From: Poteriospumella lacustris
Taxonomy: Eukaryota; Sar; Chrysophyceae; Chromulinales; Dinobryaceae
Assembly (NCBI GenBank): GCA_008000375.1
Contig: SMOI01000001.1
Coordinates: forward strand, 20,698-83,627
DNA length: 62,930 bases
Direction: 5' to 3'
Part shown: positions 51,687 through 61,076 of the stretch, piece after piece
Layout: the number at the start of each line of letters is the position of its first letter
Numbering within the stretch: position 1 is the stretch's first letter
Notes under the pieces: generated by a model
Told to the model about the DNA's origin: nothing
The model's database searches: none
The model's input: the letters and a program-made list of their open reading frames with translations, nothing else
Translations under genes and position numbers: made by a program

Positions 51687-52292
51687 ATGGACGTTCTCAA
51701 GGCTCAGTTGCAAGGGAACAAGCAAGAATTGCTTGTGAACATTGTGAAGGTGGAAGCTGTCATCACTTTTGCGTTGGTTATCTGCTCGTTTGTTGTTGCT
51801 GCCACGGCCAATGCGGGATTCAACTGTGTTCTGACGGCATTTTTGAATGTTGCCTTTGTTGGAGGCTCTTACTACGTTCTGAAGAATAGTAAAGCCCCAA
51901 TTGCGGTAAGATCTTGAAGCGACTGTTTTGGGGGCTTTCTGATTGTTCACATTTCATTCATCGTTTAGATTGGTTTTCTCATCGGCACAGCCGGAATGAT
52001 GACATTTTTGAATTTCATGACAGCTATTTATTGGGGTCAACTCAGTAGATGCGAATCATTGAGTTACAGTATATCTCAGTACTCTTGCTCCAATCGTTCT
52101 GCGTATGGAGCGGTCAGCGCATTCTCCGTGTTTCTTTTCTTGCTGAATGGTGCGTTTACTGTGGGGGTTATTTTGTGGCGAGGGGAATTGGTTCAAGAAG
52201 CTAGCGGCTATGATGAAATTTCAAGCAGCAATCCCTACGATGCCTCCAGCTCTGCTGCGTATCCCAGCTCTGCTCCCAGTGCCGATCTGTAA
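51687..52292 (+). CDS. MARVEL-like four-helix membrane protein (180 aa)
   Basis: Two exons, 51687-51905 and 51969-52292 (intron 63 nt). Four hydrophobic helices: VEAVITFALVICSFVVAATA, CVLTAFLNVAFVGGSYYVL, IGFLIGTAGMMTFLNFMTAI and AFSVFLFLLNGAFTVGVIL. A luminal loop between helices 3 and 4 carries two Cys (SRCESLSYSISQYSC), which may form a disulphide. The cytosolic tail is Ser/Ala/Tyr/Pro rich. Topology, size and tail resemble MARVEL proteins such as synaptogyrin, which sit in transport vesicles. Sequence identity by eye is weak, so only the fold is suggested. Confidence 0.75.
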
Positions 52293-52617
52293 ATATCAAA
52301 TTTTGTTTCTTCTTTTTGTTTGTCAATTTTTGATAAAAGTTCCTTCTTTATCCTTTGATGCTCATTTGTATACCGAGTTATAAATTTGAGTGTTCGCAAG
52401 AGTTTCGTTGATGAGTGACCTGTTTGTATGGTGTAGTAGTGAGTGCTACATGAGGATGGCGACGATGACGTAGACGAACCACAAAAACAACGACCAGACC
52501 AGATATGGCAGACCACCATCACAAATCCATCAGAACTTGCCAAGAAGAATTCATATTCGAGACCCCTGAAAGAGTCCGATATTCAAACCCATACATCGTC
52601 GATTTTGATCCAGAACA
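52293..52617. other. Intergenic region, tandem plus-strand genes
   Basis: 3' flank of the tetraspan gene and 5' region of the EFM7-like gene. An upstream ATG at 52505 opens a 77-codon frame overlapping the EFM7-like start in another frame; it could act as an upstream ORF. Confidence 0.4.
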
Positions 52618-53544
52618 ATGTCGGCATTTGATGAAGAAGAGGAAGAAGGAGGACTACTTGGGTTTATGCGGAACAGTGATTCGTCTGAGGAAGAACGAAA
52701 CAGAGTTGTCATCAAATATGACAGTTACGATGCTGTGATGGAGGAAGGAGATACTAAGTCATTCTCGCTGGCCCTGACAGCCAAGCACCACAGTCTATGG
52801 GCCGAGTTCATTTACAATGCGTCAAGAATTTTAGCTGATATGATGCTCAACAAGAACCATCCACATTTTATCGACGTGAAAGGAAAGAAGTGTTTGGAGC
52901 TTGGCGCAGGGGCTGGATTACCTGGCTTTATTGCAGGTATTTGTGGTGCAAAGGAAGTTGTCATCACCGATTACGGGCACGACAACGACCTGTCACTAGT
53001 TTACCCTATCGACATCAATGTTCAACTTCTGCGGCGGCATGTTGGAGTTTCTGATCAGAAGTTCTACGCTATGGGATATGTATGGGGCTCACCTGTGCAT
53101 CCATTAATCTATGGGGAGAGGTATTATCATCCAGAGAAATCCAGCGTGGACTGCAGTGACTATGATAAGTATGTGAGCAGCAAAGCTCTCGCTCGATCTC
53201 AAGCGGAAGATGCTCTCAGCGCCCCCGTCGCCGATGAGGATAAGTTTGATGTTGAAATATTAGCCGATTTGATTTTCAATCGCTCTCAACATGAACGGCT
53301 ACTCTGGACAGTCAAAGAGAGTTTGAAACCCAAAGATGGTGTATGCTACGTGACATTCTCTCATCATGATCCTGCGAAGCGCGAGTTGGACTTAAATTTC
53401 TTCACGCTTGCACGATCAGAACCTTTTAATTTTGATGTTACTTTTGTCTTGCAAGAGCAGCGCCGTTCGTATCCATTCGTCGAAAATGATGGTCTGGATG
53501 AAGCGCGTGGCGTTGTCCATCTCTACATTCTTCGCTTACCTTGA
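52618..53544 (+). CDS. EFM7/NNT1-like protein N-methyltransferase (308 aa)
   Basis: A single exon. An acidic N terminus (DEEEEEGGLLGFMR) is followed by the seven-beta-strand methyltransferase of the Methyltransf_16 type. It shows HHSLWAEFIYNASRILAD, motif I CLELGAGAGLPGFIAGICGAKEVVITDY, the family region around the WG in GYVWGSPV, and LADLIFNRSQHERLLW in the position of the post-motif Asn/Asp. In yeast, Efm7 methylates the N terminus and nearby Lys of eEF1A. The same target is likely but not proven. An insert of ~45 residues between strands 4 and 5 is longer than I expect for the family. Confidence 0.85.
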   Translation: MSAFDEEEEEGGLLGFMRNSDSSEEERNRVVIKYDSYDAVMEEGDTKSFSLALTAKHHSLWAEFIYNASRILADMMLNKNHPHFIDVKGKKCLELGAGAGLPGFIAGICGAKEVVITDYGHDNDLSLVYPIDINVQLLRRHVGVSDQKFYAMGYVWGSPVHPLIYGERYYHPEKSSVDCSDYDKYVSSKALARSQAEDALSAPVADEDKFDVEILADLIFNRSQHERLLWTVKESLKPKDGVCYVTFSHHDPAKRELDLNFFTLARSEPFNFDVTFVLQEQRRSYPFVENDGLDEARGVVHLYILRLP

Positions 53545-53907
53545 TTGGGTAACTAAGTCGGTTATTAACTTTGACACACTGAAATTGAACATCATAAATC
53601 TTCGTCCTCGAAATCATATGCGTGTACAGTGTTGCTTTGTGACACTTTGAAGCCATTTGTGAGTGTTCGTGTGTATAGTACCGTCCGTACTTTCCCGACA
53701 TACACGGGGTCAGGCCGTTTCAATTTTTATGGCAGAGGAAAAAAACTATCCGGTGGAGGAACGGCGGCTGGTTTTGGGATACGACGACGACAAAACAAAG
53801 CGAGGGGAACCTTTCACGCGTCCTTCATCATCTACAGTCCATTTTCTTCGTGCCAGACTCAGAGAGTACTTATTGAGATTGAATTTCTTACCAAGTAATC
53901 CGTGTTC
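53545..53907. other. Intergenic region, tandem plus-strand genes
   Basis: No element or additional gene is supported between the EFM7-like and kinase genes. Confidence 0.4.
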
Positions 53908-55960
53908 ATGGCCGATTTACCTCCAGGAACTGTTTTCGAGGGTCGATGGAGACTTGGTCGCAAAATTGGCGAAGGTGCCTGTGCGAAAGTATATGAAGTA
54001 ACACCAGTTAATCCTGCTCATGCAGATTTCCCTCTGGTTGCAAAAGTTATCCAACTCCCTAGGGCGGGCTCAAAGTCTGCGAAGGATAAAGAGCAAAGAA
54101 GACTGTGTGATACGCTATATCACGAGTACAACGTGTGTGTGAATAACTTTCACGATCTCGAATGTATTCCACGCCGACCACTTCGATTTTACGGTGAATC
54201 CGATGGTTTTCGATATTTGGTCATGGAAAAACTTGAATCAGACCTTTCCGATGTTGCAAAAAGAGGAGAGACAACCGCGCCGCAGGCAGGTCGTTTGGGG
54301 TTACAAATTCTTGACGGTCTGAAGCACATCCATCAAAAGGGATTCTTCTTCATTGATATCAAGCCCGACAACTTCATGATGAAAGGAGATCGCCTATTTT
54401 TCGTCGATTGTAAGCGAAATTGACGATTTTCTCTCCTGTTCCGCGAATGCTAATCGCTGTCTTGTCTTTGTAGTTGGCCTTGCAGAGAAGAGACCCAATC
54501 CCACTGCTGGTCTCTACGGAGGCCCCGATGCTGGACGAACTTTTGCAGGAACTGCAACATATGCTAGTATTGATGCTCTCAGCGGAAAGATGCCAGCGGC
54601 AGCCGACGAAATCATCGCCATGGTTAGTGTGGAGACTGTTCCGAGCGCAAAGGAGCAGTCCTGATCATTTTTGTTTTTGTGCTTCTTGCAGGTATACGTC
54701 CTGTTGGCGGTACTCAACGGAGGAAAGCTACCTTGGACAGGTGCGCAATCCGATGCCGACATTATCAGAATGAAACAAGCTGTCGATATGCATGAATTTG
54801 CTGGTGATTTACAAGCGGAAGAGGTGGGGGATATGAATGAGAGATGGATGATGAACTATTACTGACTCAATTAACGTCTCCCGACAGTTGTTCACCATTT
54901 TGGATGAAGTGCAAAGAGAGGGGGTCAATTATGATCGCATCGCATCGCATCTGCAGCGTATGGCGAACAAGGTACGTCCATGGCTGCTCTTCAGTGCTCG
55001 TGCGAAGTTTTACGGTGTATTGCTTTGTAGAATGTTGGCAAGGCATCGGCAGCTGCCAAAGGTCGGGCGATCTCTCAAAAGACAACGCCACCGGAAGTCA
55101 CCAAAAAAAGTAGCCCATTGAAAGGAGCTCGTCCAAGCTCTTCGCGATCGCAGAAAGCACCGCCGGCTGCTGAGGAGGAACCGGTGGTTCTAAATCCCAA
55201 AACATCCAAACGAAAAGCTGCCGCAGAGCTTCCGGCTGGGAAGGAAGTTGAGCCAGTTGTAGAACGCCCTCGTTCAAAAGGTCGGATCACTTCGGCAGCT
55301 GCGAAAGCTGCAGCAATTGCAGCGACGTCAGTGCCTGTTGTTGACATCTCTGTCGATGAGCCGGCAGAGGACGCTCCAGTGGCAAAGAAGAGAGGGAGAA
55401 CGGTCGTTCGTAAGGACGTCGTCGATCTTTCTGCTCCGTTTACGGCGGATGATGATCAGTCCGAAGACTTGCCATCCACGCGAAAGCGTTCCCGCGCGGC
55501 CACGGCGGCATCAAGAAATCAGACTGCTCCTGCCCCAGTCCCTGCTCCTGTCCCCGCTCCAGTCACAGCTCCTGCTCCGAAGGGAACTCAATCAAAAGTA
55601 CCAAAAGTTCGAGAAGAGCGTCCTATCTCTCCCATCAAAGCAGCACCCAGCTCGAAAGCTACAGCATCGCGGGCTTCATCGTCGCGCGGAAAATCGCGCT
55701 CGCCGGTTACCGCCGCGCCAGACATTGAAGTTGATCCGGACGATATTCTTGGATACGAAGATGGCATTCCATCATACTTGAATGCTTGCTACGAGGAACC
55801 TGCTAAGCCTGCGAAATCGTCCGCATCGGCGGCTGCAGCATCGGGCCCATTTTCGCTTCGAAAAAGTGAATATCATCGACACAGACTGTCCAGCTTTGGT
55901 GGCACCGAAAGCATTGGCTCACCTTCGCCCGTGAAAACCACGAGAAAGGGAAGAAAATAA
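53908..55960 (+). CDS. CK1/VRK-like protein kinase with altered HRD motif and basic C-terminal extension (598 aa)
   Basis: Five exons: 53908-54409, 54474-54622, 54692-54823, 54888-54971, 55031-55960. The kinase domain (1-~290) has the glycine loop KIGEGACAKVYEV, the probable ATP-binding Lys in PLVAKVIQL, the catalytic loop FFFIDIKPDNFMM and DFGLAEK. CK1-family features are the KPDNF and GLAEK context and a compact C lobe (TFAGTATYASIDAL). The usual His-Arg of HRD is Phe-Ile, but the catalytic Asp, Lys and Asn remain, so activity is possible. The C-terminal ~300 residues are disordered, with several basic clusters (KRKAAAEL, KKRGRTVVRK, RKRSRAAT) like nuclear signals, PAPVPAP repeats and SP sites. 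A nuclear kinase of VRK type is the best guess. Confidence 0.85.
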
Positions 55961-56182
55961 GATGCTTTTAGGGCGCCAGCCGACTGGCAAGAAAACAACT
56001 GAGTCTGTTCAACTCCTTGAGTAGACCGCCATCATATAATATTTACACCTCTAAAACAAACTGTTTGCAACTGGCTGACGACAACGCAAGCGTCGGGTGC
56101 ATCTGTCTCTCTCGCAACCCGAATGTAATCACCACCTTCTACGCGTAACAAAATTAAACTAACGGACAGCAATCGGCCATCT

Positions 56183-57238
56183 TCAGATATCATGGTCGCC
56201 TTTTAGTGATATCTTCAATCCCGGAGCTTTGTGTGCCCGCGGGATGGCCATGAGTTTGTCGAACACGCGATCTTTGATTTCACTGCGCATCAACGACGGA
56301 GTGACGTTCAACACTGTCTGCTTTCGGCCCTTGTGATAGCTGCTATCATCAAATTCCATCTTGGTTATTGGCCTCCGCTTCACCTTGGGCAATTTGACCA
56401 AACTGCAACGTAGCTCGGCAATGGACCGCATTCCAGCTTGGCCAGGGCTCAGCTGAGATGGAATGATGTTGCTGGGACTAACGCTGCGATTTCTCAGTAT
56501 TAGCGGGGTCTCGTCATCTCCTTCTCCGGCCCATTCAGATCCTTGAGGAATATCAATACGCTTGTCTTTCGGAAAGCTGCCCAGTTTGGGAACGGGCCGA
56601 ACATATTTCGAATCGTAGTTGACATCGTAAGTCGGAAGAGCATTCTTTGTCACCGCGCGTGCACCAAAAGGAACATTATTTGGTCCAAACGGAATAGCTC
56701 CTCGAACTACGTATTTGCCGTCATTTTTCACTGTCTCAAGGACGGAATCGTGCGCAAGATAAGGACCAGGCGTCACACAGTATCGACGATTCGTATCGAA
56801 AGGATCTCTCTTTTCGCTTTCGTGGAAGATTGTCTTGAATTCGGACCTCTCATCAATGGTTGTTGAATTTTCCTGTAGATGGCGCAATTGTGACTGGGTT
56901 GGAGATTGCAATCGTTGGAGCTTGCCCTGCTGCTCCACTGACTTCGGGATGTAGATGGACATGACAGGAGAATGAGGGGCACCCGTTGGGGAAGCAGCAC
57001 GAGCTCGCCTCGCTGTTGGACTGTTGAAAGAGGGGAAATAACTCGCTTGATCACGCGGCCTGCCGAATACGGGAGTGCACACATGGCGAGCTTGTGCATG
57101 AATGTCTGGCGTGTACTCTCCCGGTCCCAACGGAAGATTATCTCTTGCTAAAAGTGTCCCATGAACAAGCTGCTGCTCCACCCAAACAGTTCGGGAGTCT
57201 AAGGCAAAGGCCCTTCGAGATGTTGTATCTGAGGCCAT
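56183..57238 (-). CDS. STPG/SHIPPO-like Pro-Gly repeat protein, probable flagellar (351 aa)
   Basis: A single exon. Repeats of the sperm-tail PG-rich type are scattered through it: LPLGPGEYTPDIHA, TPVFGRP, CVTPGPYLAHDSV, GAIPFGPNNVPFG and LSPGQAG. Such proteins bind inside or along doublet microtubules of flagella. The rest is basic and Ser/Pro rich with no enzyme motif. A stop codon lies in frame directly upstream of the ATG, so the start is firm. It is convergent with the kinase gene and divergent from the next gene. Confidence 0.7.
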   Translation of the reverse strand: MASDTTSRRAFALDSRTVWVEQQLVHGTLLARDNLPLGPGEYTPDIHAQARHVCTPVFGRPRDQASYFPSFNSPTARRARAASPTGAPHSPVMSIYIPKSVEQQGKLQRLQSPTQSQLRHLQENSTTIDERSEFKTIFHESEKRDPFDTNRRYCVTPGPYLAHDSVLETVKNDGKYVVRGAIPFGPNNVPFGARAVTKNALPTYDVNYDSKYVRPVPKLGSFPKDKRIDIPQGSEWAGEGDDETPLILRNRSVSPSNIIPSQLSPGQAGMRSIAELRCSLVKLPKVKRRPITKMEFDDSSYHKGRKQTVLNVTPSLMRSEIKDRVFDKLMAIPRAHKAPGLKISLKGDHDI

Positions 57239-57800
57239 TCAATATCGTTGGATATGTCCAAAAGATGTTCTTGACGAATACTCGCGGTACCCAGACCAGC
57301 GAACCAATCGATAAAAACACGTTCACAGAAATACTACGTTGACTTTGCAATCTCGTTGGAGGAATCCTCATAACTCTGTGCCATACTCCATTCGCTCAAA
57401 TATCTATCGACCAACGAGGAGGAATTGTTGATGTCGATGCCGATGCCGAGGTTTGGCGATGCCAGATGGCGAAACGCTTCTCCCGCTTCATCATCATCGC
57501 GCAACGTCGTTGCACTTTGGACTTGATTGTTCAATGAAATGAATGAAGTTTACTGTGTATTGGCAGAGAAAAATCACAAGTATTTTGAGTTATAATCGAG
57601 ACCTTGTCAAGGGTTATCCTTCGGCTGAACTTTTCTTGCGAAAAGAAACAACTGACAAATCTGCTTCCACTTGGTGGCGTTTCCCGTCACCCCTACATGG
57701 TACATGTACATTGCGTGGCATGTTCGACTAACTTGGTGGCGATAAGAGAATCGACGAATATAGAGAGCGTTTGTGACGAATTTATTATTGGTATACAACG
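57239..57800. promoter_or_regulatory. Divergent region between STPG-like and 869-aa genes; holds an unexplained minus-strand ORF
   Basis: 57534-57334 on the minus strand is open for 66 codons with protein-like composition (TTLRDDDEAGEAFRHLASPN, SLVDRYLSEWSM) but has no ATG. It could be an exon of an unrecognised short gene. The rest has no clear signal. Confidence 0.35.
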
Positions 57801-60410
57801 ATGGCGGAGAAGTCGGCAGTGTACTTTCAGCGATCAAAAGCCGTCCACGAAGAGTTTCGACTGATCGAGGCGGCCACCAGTCGGGAAGTCATTGTCGGAA
57901 AGCTACAGAAAATCATAAAAAGTGTGAAAGAAAAGCGCTTGGAAATGGTTGATGAAGTGATTTTGGAGACTTTTCAATTGCTCAATGAGCTACGCGAGGT
58001 TACCATGCGATTGATCAAGGCGATCAGGGCTTGGCAAGATTCGTTTACACGTCCTGTTCGACCAACGATCTACAATTGCGACTACATCATTGACCGTATG
58101 ATCAAGCATGTTGACTTTATCAACGGCTCTAAAGTGCGAAAGATCTTCAATTTTCAATTTTACCGCGGGAATCCGCTGTTGTTGCCCTATCCGAACCTCA
58201 AAACGGGCGATCCTATCAAGGTTCATGCAGCATTAGCCAAAGAAATTCGAACATTCGCCAATCCGAACGAAGATGATGTCATTGAGTGCTATCAGTTCTT
58301 GTTGAACTGTCTTCCCCCCGAAATTTACAACGAAAAATTGGTGTCGATGCAGAAGTGGCTCGTTGAGCCATGGGTGCCGCGTATCTTTGCGACCAGTAAC
58401 ACCACTATCCCTTGCTTCCCATCGAGTAAGCAACAAGTACAATCGAATCTCCAGAAAGAATTTGGCAACCGCCCGAGTGGCGGCGGTGGAGAGACGCCAG
58501 GCGGCAATCGAGCGCCGTCACCTACGACCCTTCGCGATCGGCGCAACAGTGCCACGTCGCAGACGTCGAAGTCCAGCGCATCGTCTGGGCATCCGCCAGT
58601 TGGACGTCCGCAACCTCTACCCACTGTAGCCGCTCCTGCGGGACGTCGCCGCCTCGGTGCTCAGCCCATCGCTGAGACGTCGCAGGCGGGCAAAGCCAAA
58701 GGAACCACGTCCCCTGTAGCGGCGCGACCACGATCGACCAGCAACGATGGCGGCGATTCAACGGATCCATTGCTGTCTGCGATGGGTGATATGTCTCCAC
58801 CTGCGCGAAACAATGCCGCAAACAACAACGCACAACGCATGAAAATGCGGCGGAACATGATGGTCCATCGCGATCAACAACAGGCGATGGCCGTCATCAC
58901 TGGTGATGCCGACCTCATCTCCGTCGCTTCCGATGGTACCCAACTGAGTCAAACCAGTGAAACACCCCAATTGACAGAGGCGCAACAAGCACAGGTACAG
59001 CAACTCGATCTCTATTACCAAGAACTCGAAGGCATGTTTCTGCCCAAGTTTGGTCGTCGGGCGGTACAAACGATGGTCGCCGGTGGGGAACGACGATCTC
59101 CCTCGTCACCCACTGGACACGCGAGTGGTGCTGCCGATGATGACGAAGATGACCCCCATGGCCATGGCAATCAACAAGAGTTTCAATATCGTACGAAACG
59201 CGCCTTCTCCATGTTCACCTCGAAGGCCTTCGAGAAGCGATTGGACGAAGCCGAACAGGGCATCCGCACCGAGAACTTCATTCGCACCGATGCGCAATTG
59301 ATCCAAAAACGGAACCGTATCTTGGAGCAACGTGGGAAGAACGACGCGGAATATCGCACCAATGCCAATGCCAATGCCAATGCCAATGCCAATGCCAATG
59401 CCAATGCCAATGCCAATGCCAATGCCAATGGGACTAGTGGATCTCCGGTGCGGCTACAGGCCTCCCCCAGTGGTAAATCGTTGGGGTCGATACCAGAACA
59501 AGCGACGACTCCAGCAGCTGGTAGTGGCTCACGTCGTGCTCGTACCCGCAGTGGCGATGGTACCGAGAACGGCGAGGACGAAGACGATGGGGAAGGTGAC
59601 GAGGAGGACGACTACTACGGGGAAGACGACTATGGCGACGATGGCGACGATGGGGGTGACGACGATGGCGACGGGGGCGACGATCGGGACGCCGCGGGAG
59701 GCAACGGCAACGGCAACGGCAATGGTGAAGCACCCGGCGCCTTGTCACGGTCATCGTCGCTGGTGAAGCGGCCGCGGTCGCGTCAAACATCGTCCGTGTC
59801 CTTTGCCTTGCGAATGGAATCCTCGGCGGAGCAGGTGAAGAATGGGCTACGTCCACCGAAGATTCAGATTATTCCCCACAACGCCAACGCCGTGTCGAGA
59901 GGACCACGCCCTCGTCTGGAATCGCAGGAGTCTGGCACCTCTTCGACGATGAACACGGCAGCTGCCAGTAAATCGACCCCCGCGGGACGCGGTCATCGTC
60001 GAGAACGGACGCAGTCCACCGGTAGCGACAGCAATGCCGGGTCGGCGGTTTCGCCCTTGCCACCGGTACGTCGTGGTATGGACAAACAAGACTCGGCCTC
60101 GTCGTTCGGTGGCGCCGCCGCGGCGACCATGTCTCGTACGTCCAGTGGCAGTTCGTTGCGTGTCTCTCGGCGACCTGACAGCAGCCACAGCAATGACGGG
60201 CGTCGTCCACGCAGTCGCAGTCGTAGCAAGTCGCCGCAGCACGGATCGCGTCGGGGAGGCAGCCAACCGGGGTCACCGACGGCCGGTAGCCCCTCCGGAC
60301 GATCGCCCATTCAACTGTCCACCGCTCGTATGCGCCAATGGTTTGTGGATAACGCACGTCGTGAAGCGGCGCTGCAACGGCAGCAGATGCTCGCTGGCAA
60401 GCTCCCGTGA
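57801..60410 (+). CDS. Uncharacterised protein with conserved helical head and low-complexity body (869 aa)
   Basis: A single exon. The first ~215 residues are a non-repetitive helical domain (EKSAVYFQRSKAVHEEFRLI, FQLLNELREVTMRLIKAIR, YNCDYIIDRMIKHVDFING, FNFQFYRGNPLLLPYPNL) that I do not recognise. The remainder is disordered: Ser/Pro/Arg stretches, an Asn-Ala dipeptide run coded by an AATGCC hexanucleotide repeat, a long Asp/Glu/Gly acidic tract, a GNGNGN run and an RS-like SRSRSKSPQ segment. A short helix (RMRQWFVDNARREAALQRQQ) ends it. Possibly a scaffold or a nucleic-acid-associated protein; no function is assigned. Confidence 0.8.
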   Translation: MAEKSAVYFQRSKAVHEEFRLIEAATSREVIVGKLQKIIKSVKEKRLEMVDEVILETFQLLNELREVTMRLIKAIRAWQDSFTRPVRPTIYNCDYIIDRMIKHVDFINGSKVRKIFNFQFYRGNPLLLPYPNLKTGDPIKVHAALAKEIRTFANPNEDDVIECYQFLLNCLPPEIYNEKLVSMQKWLVEPWVPRIFATSNTTIPCFPSSKQQVQSNLQKEFGNRPSGGGGETPGGNRAPSPTTLRDRRNSATSQTSKSSASSGHPPVGRPQPLPTVAAPAGRRRLGAQPIAETSQAGKAKGTTSPVAARPRSTSNDGGDSTDPLLSAMGDMSPPARNNAANNNAQRMKMRRNMMVHRDQQQAMAVITGDADLISVASDGTQLSQTSETPQLTEAQQAQVQQLDLYYQELEGMFLPKFGRRAVQTMVAGGERRSPSSPTGHASGAADDDEDDPHGHGNQQEFQYRTKRAFSMFTSKAFEKRLDEAEQGIRTENFIRTDAQLIQKRNRILEQRGKNDAEYRTNANANANANANANANANANANANGTSGSPVRLQASPSGKSLGSIPEQATTPAAGSGSRRARTRSGDGTENGEDEDDGEGDEEDDYYGEDDYGDDGDDGGDDDGDGGDDRDAAGGNGNGNGNGEAPGALSRSSSLVKRPRSRQTSSVSFALRMESSAEQVKNGLRPPKIQIIPHNANAVSRGPRPRLESQESGTSSTMNTAAASKSTPAGRGHRRERTQSTGSDSNAGSAVSPLPPVRRGMDKQDSASSFGGAAAATMSRTSSGSSLRVSRRPDSSHSNDGRRPRSRSRSKSPQHGSRRGGSQPGSPTAGSPSGRSPIQLSTARMRQWFVDNARREAALQRQQMLAGKLP
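59361..59430 (+). repeat. In-frame AATGCC hexanucleotide tandem repeat (11 full units)
   Basis: It codes for alternating Asn-Ala in the 869-aa protein. The unit is a multiple of three, so length changes keep the frame. Confidence 0.95.
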
Positions 60411-60512
60411 GGCGATTGCACTCGTCCTACCACCACCCCTCCCCGCCACCACCGCACATCCGCCCTCCTCCCCTCTGTACATGTTCACTGTAAATACATA
60501 TGCAAAGAATCC

Positions 60513-60916
60513 TCAATGGTTCGTTTCTTTCCCACCGTCGAGGGGACTTCTTCGACTTTGTTGACTGAGTTGTGCCGCCGACACAGGCCGTAACGCGCGT
60601 CGATACCGCTTGTAGTGACTGAGACTGACCTTCGCCACGCCTCGCAAATACAACTTGCCGGTATTGTGCACCAATTCTCGGTAAATGACACAGGGCGCCA
60701 CTTCAGCGGGGTTGCCCACGTGACACAGGGCTGACTGCGGATGCAGATGCACCAGTTTCGCGTCGTACACTTCGAAATCGACGTCGTATTCACTGTCCAC
60801 CGCGCGACGATGACTCTCAACGGGACGATTCGCTTGTCGTCGCGCCTCGACAGCTGCTTGTTGGGCGTTTGGCAGGGTCGCACACTTGTACAGAGTCTCA
60901 CTATGACACGTAACGG
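60513..60916 (-). pseudogene. Orphan C-terminal fragment of a DEAH-box helicase (OB-fold part)
   Basis: A minus-strand open frame of ~135 codons with no in-frame ATG. Its middle reads as the oligonucleotide-binding domain found at the end of DHX helicases: FEVYDAKLVHLHPQSALCH, then CVIYRELVHNTGKLYLRGVAKV, comparable to the family's HPSSvL, VvYhElv-TTkeYmR-vT pattern. The upstream helicase core is absent; the next gene on the same strand ends at 61077, leaving only ~160 bp. It may be a decayed remnant, or a short expressed gene with a small first exon that I could not place. Confidence 0.45.
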
Positions 60917-61076
60917 CACAACGCCCCCTCAGTTTGTGCTCCCTTCTCTTTCAAACCATCAGACGCAAGCGACGTTTCACGTTGACTTTTTACACAAACA
61001 ACGCCACTGCGGCACCGTGTGAAGCGATCGCATCACACGCGAAAAAAGCAAACAAACAAACAAACGCGCTGAATAA

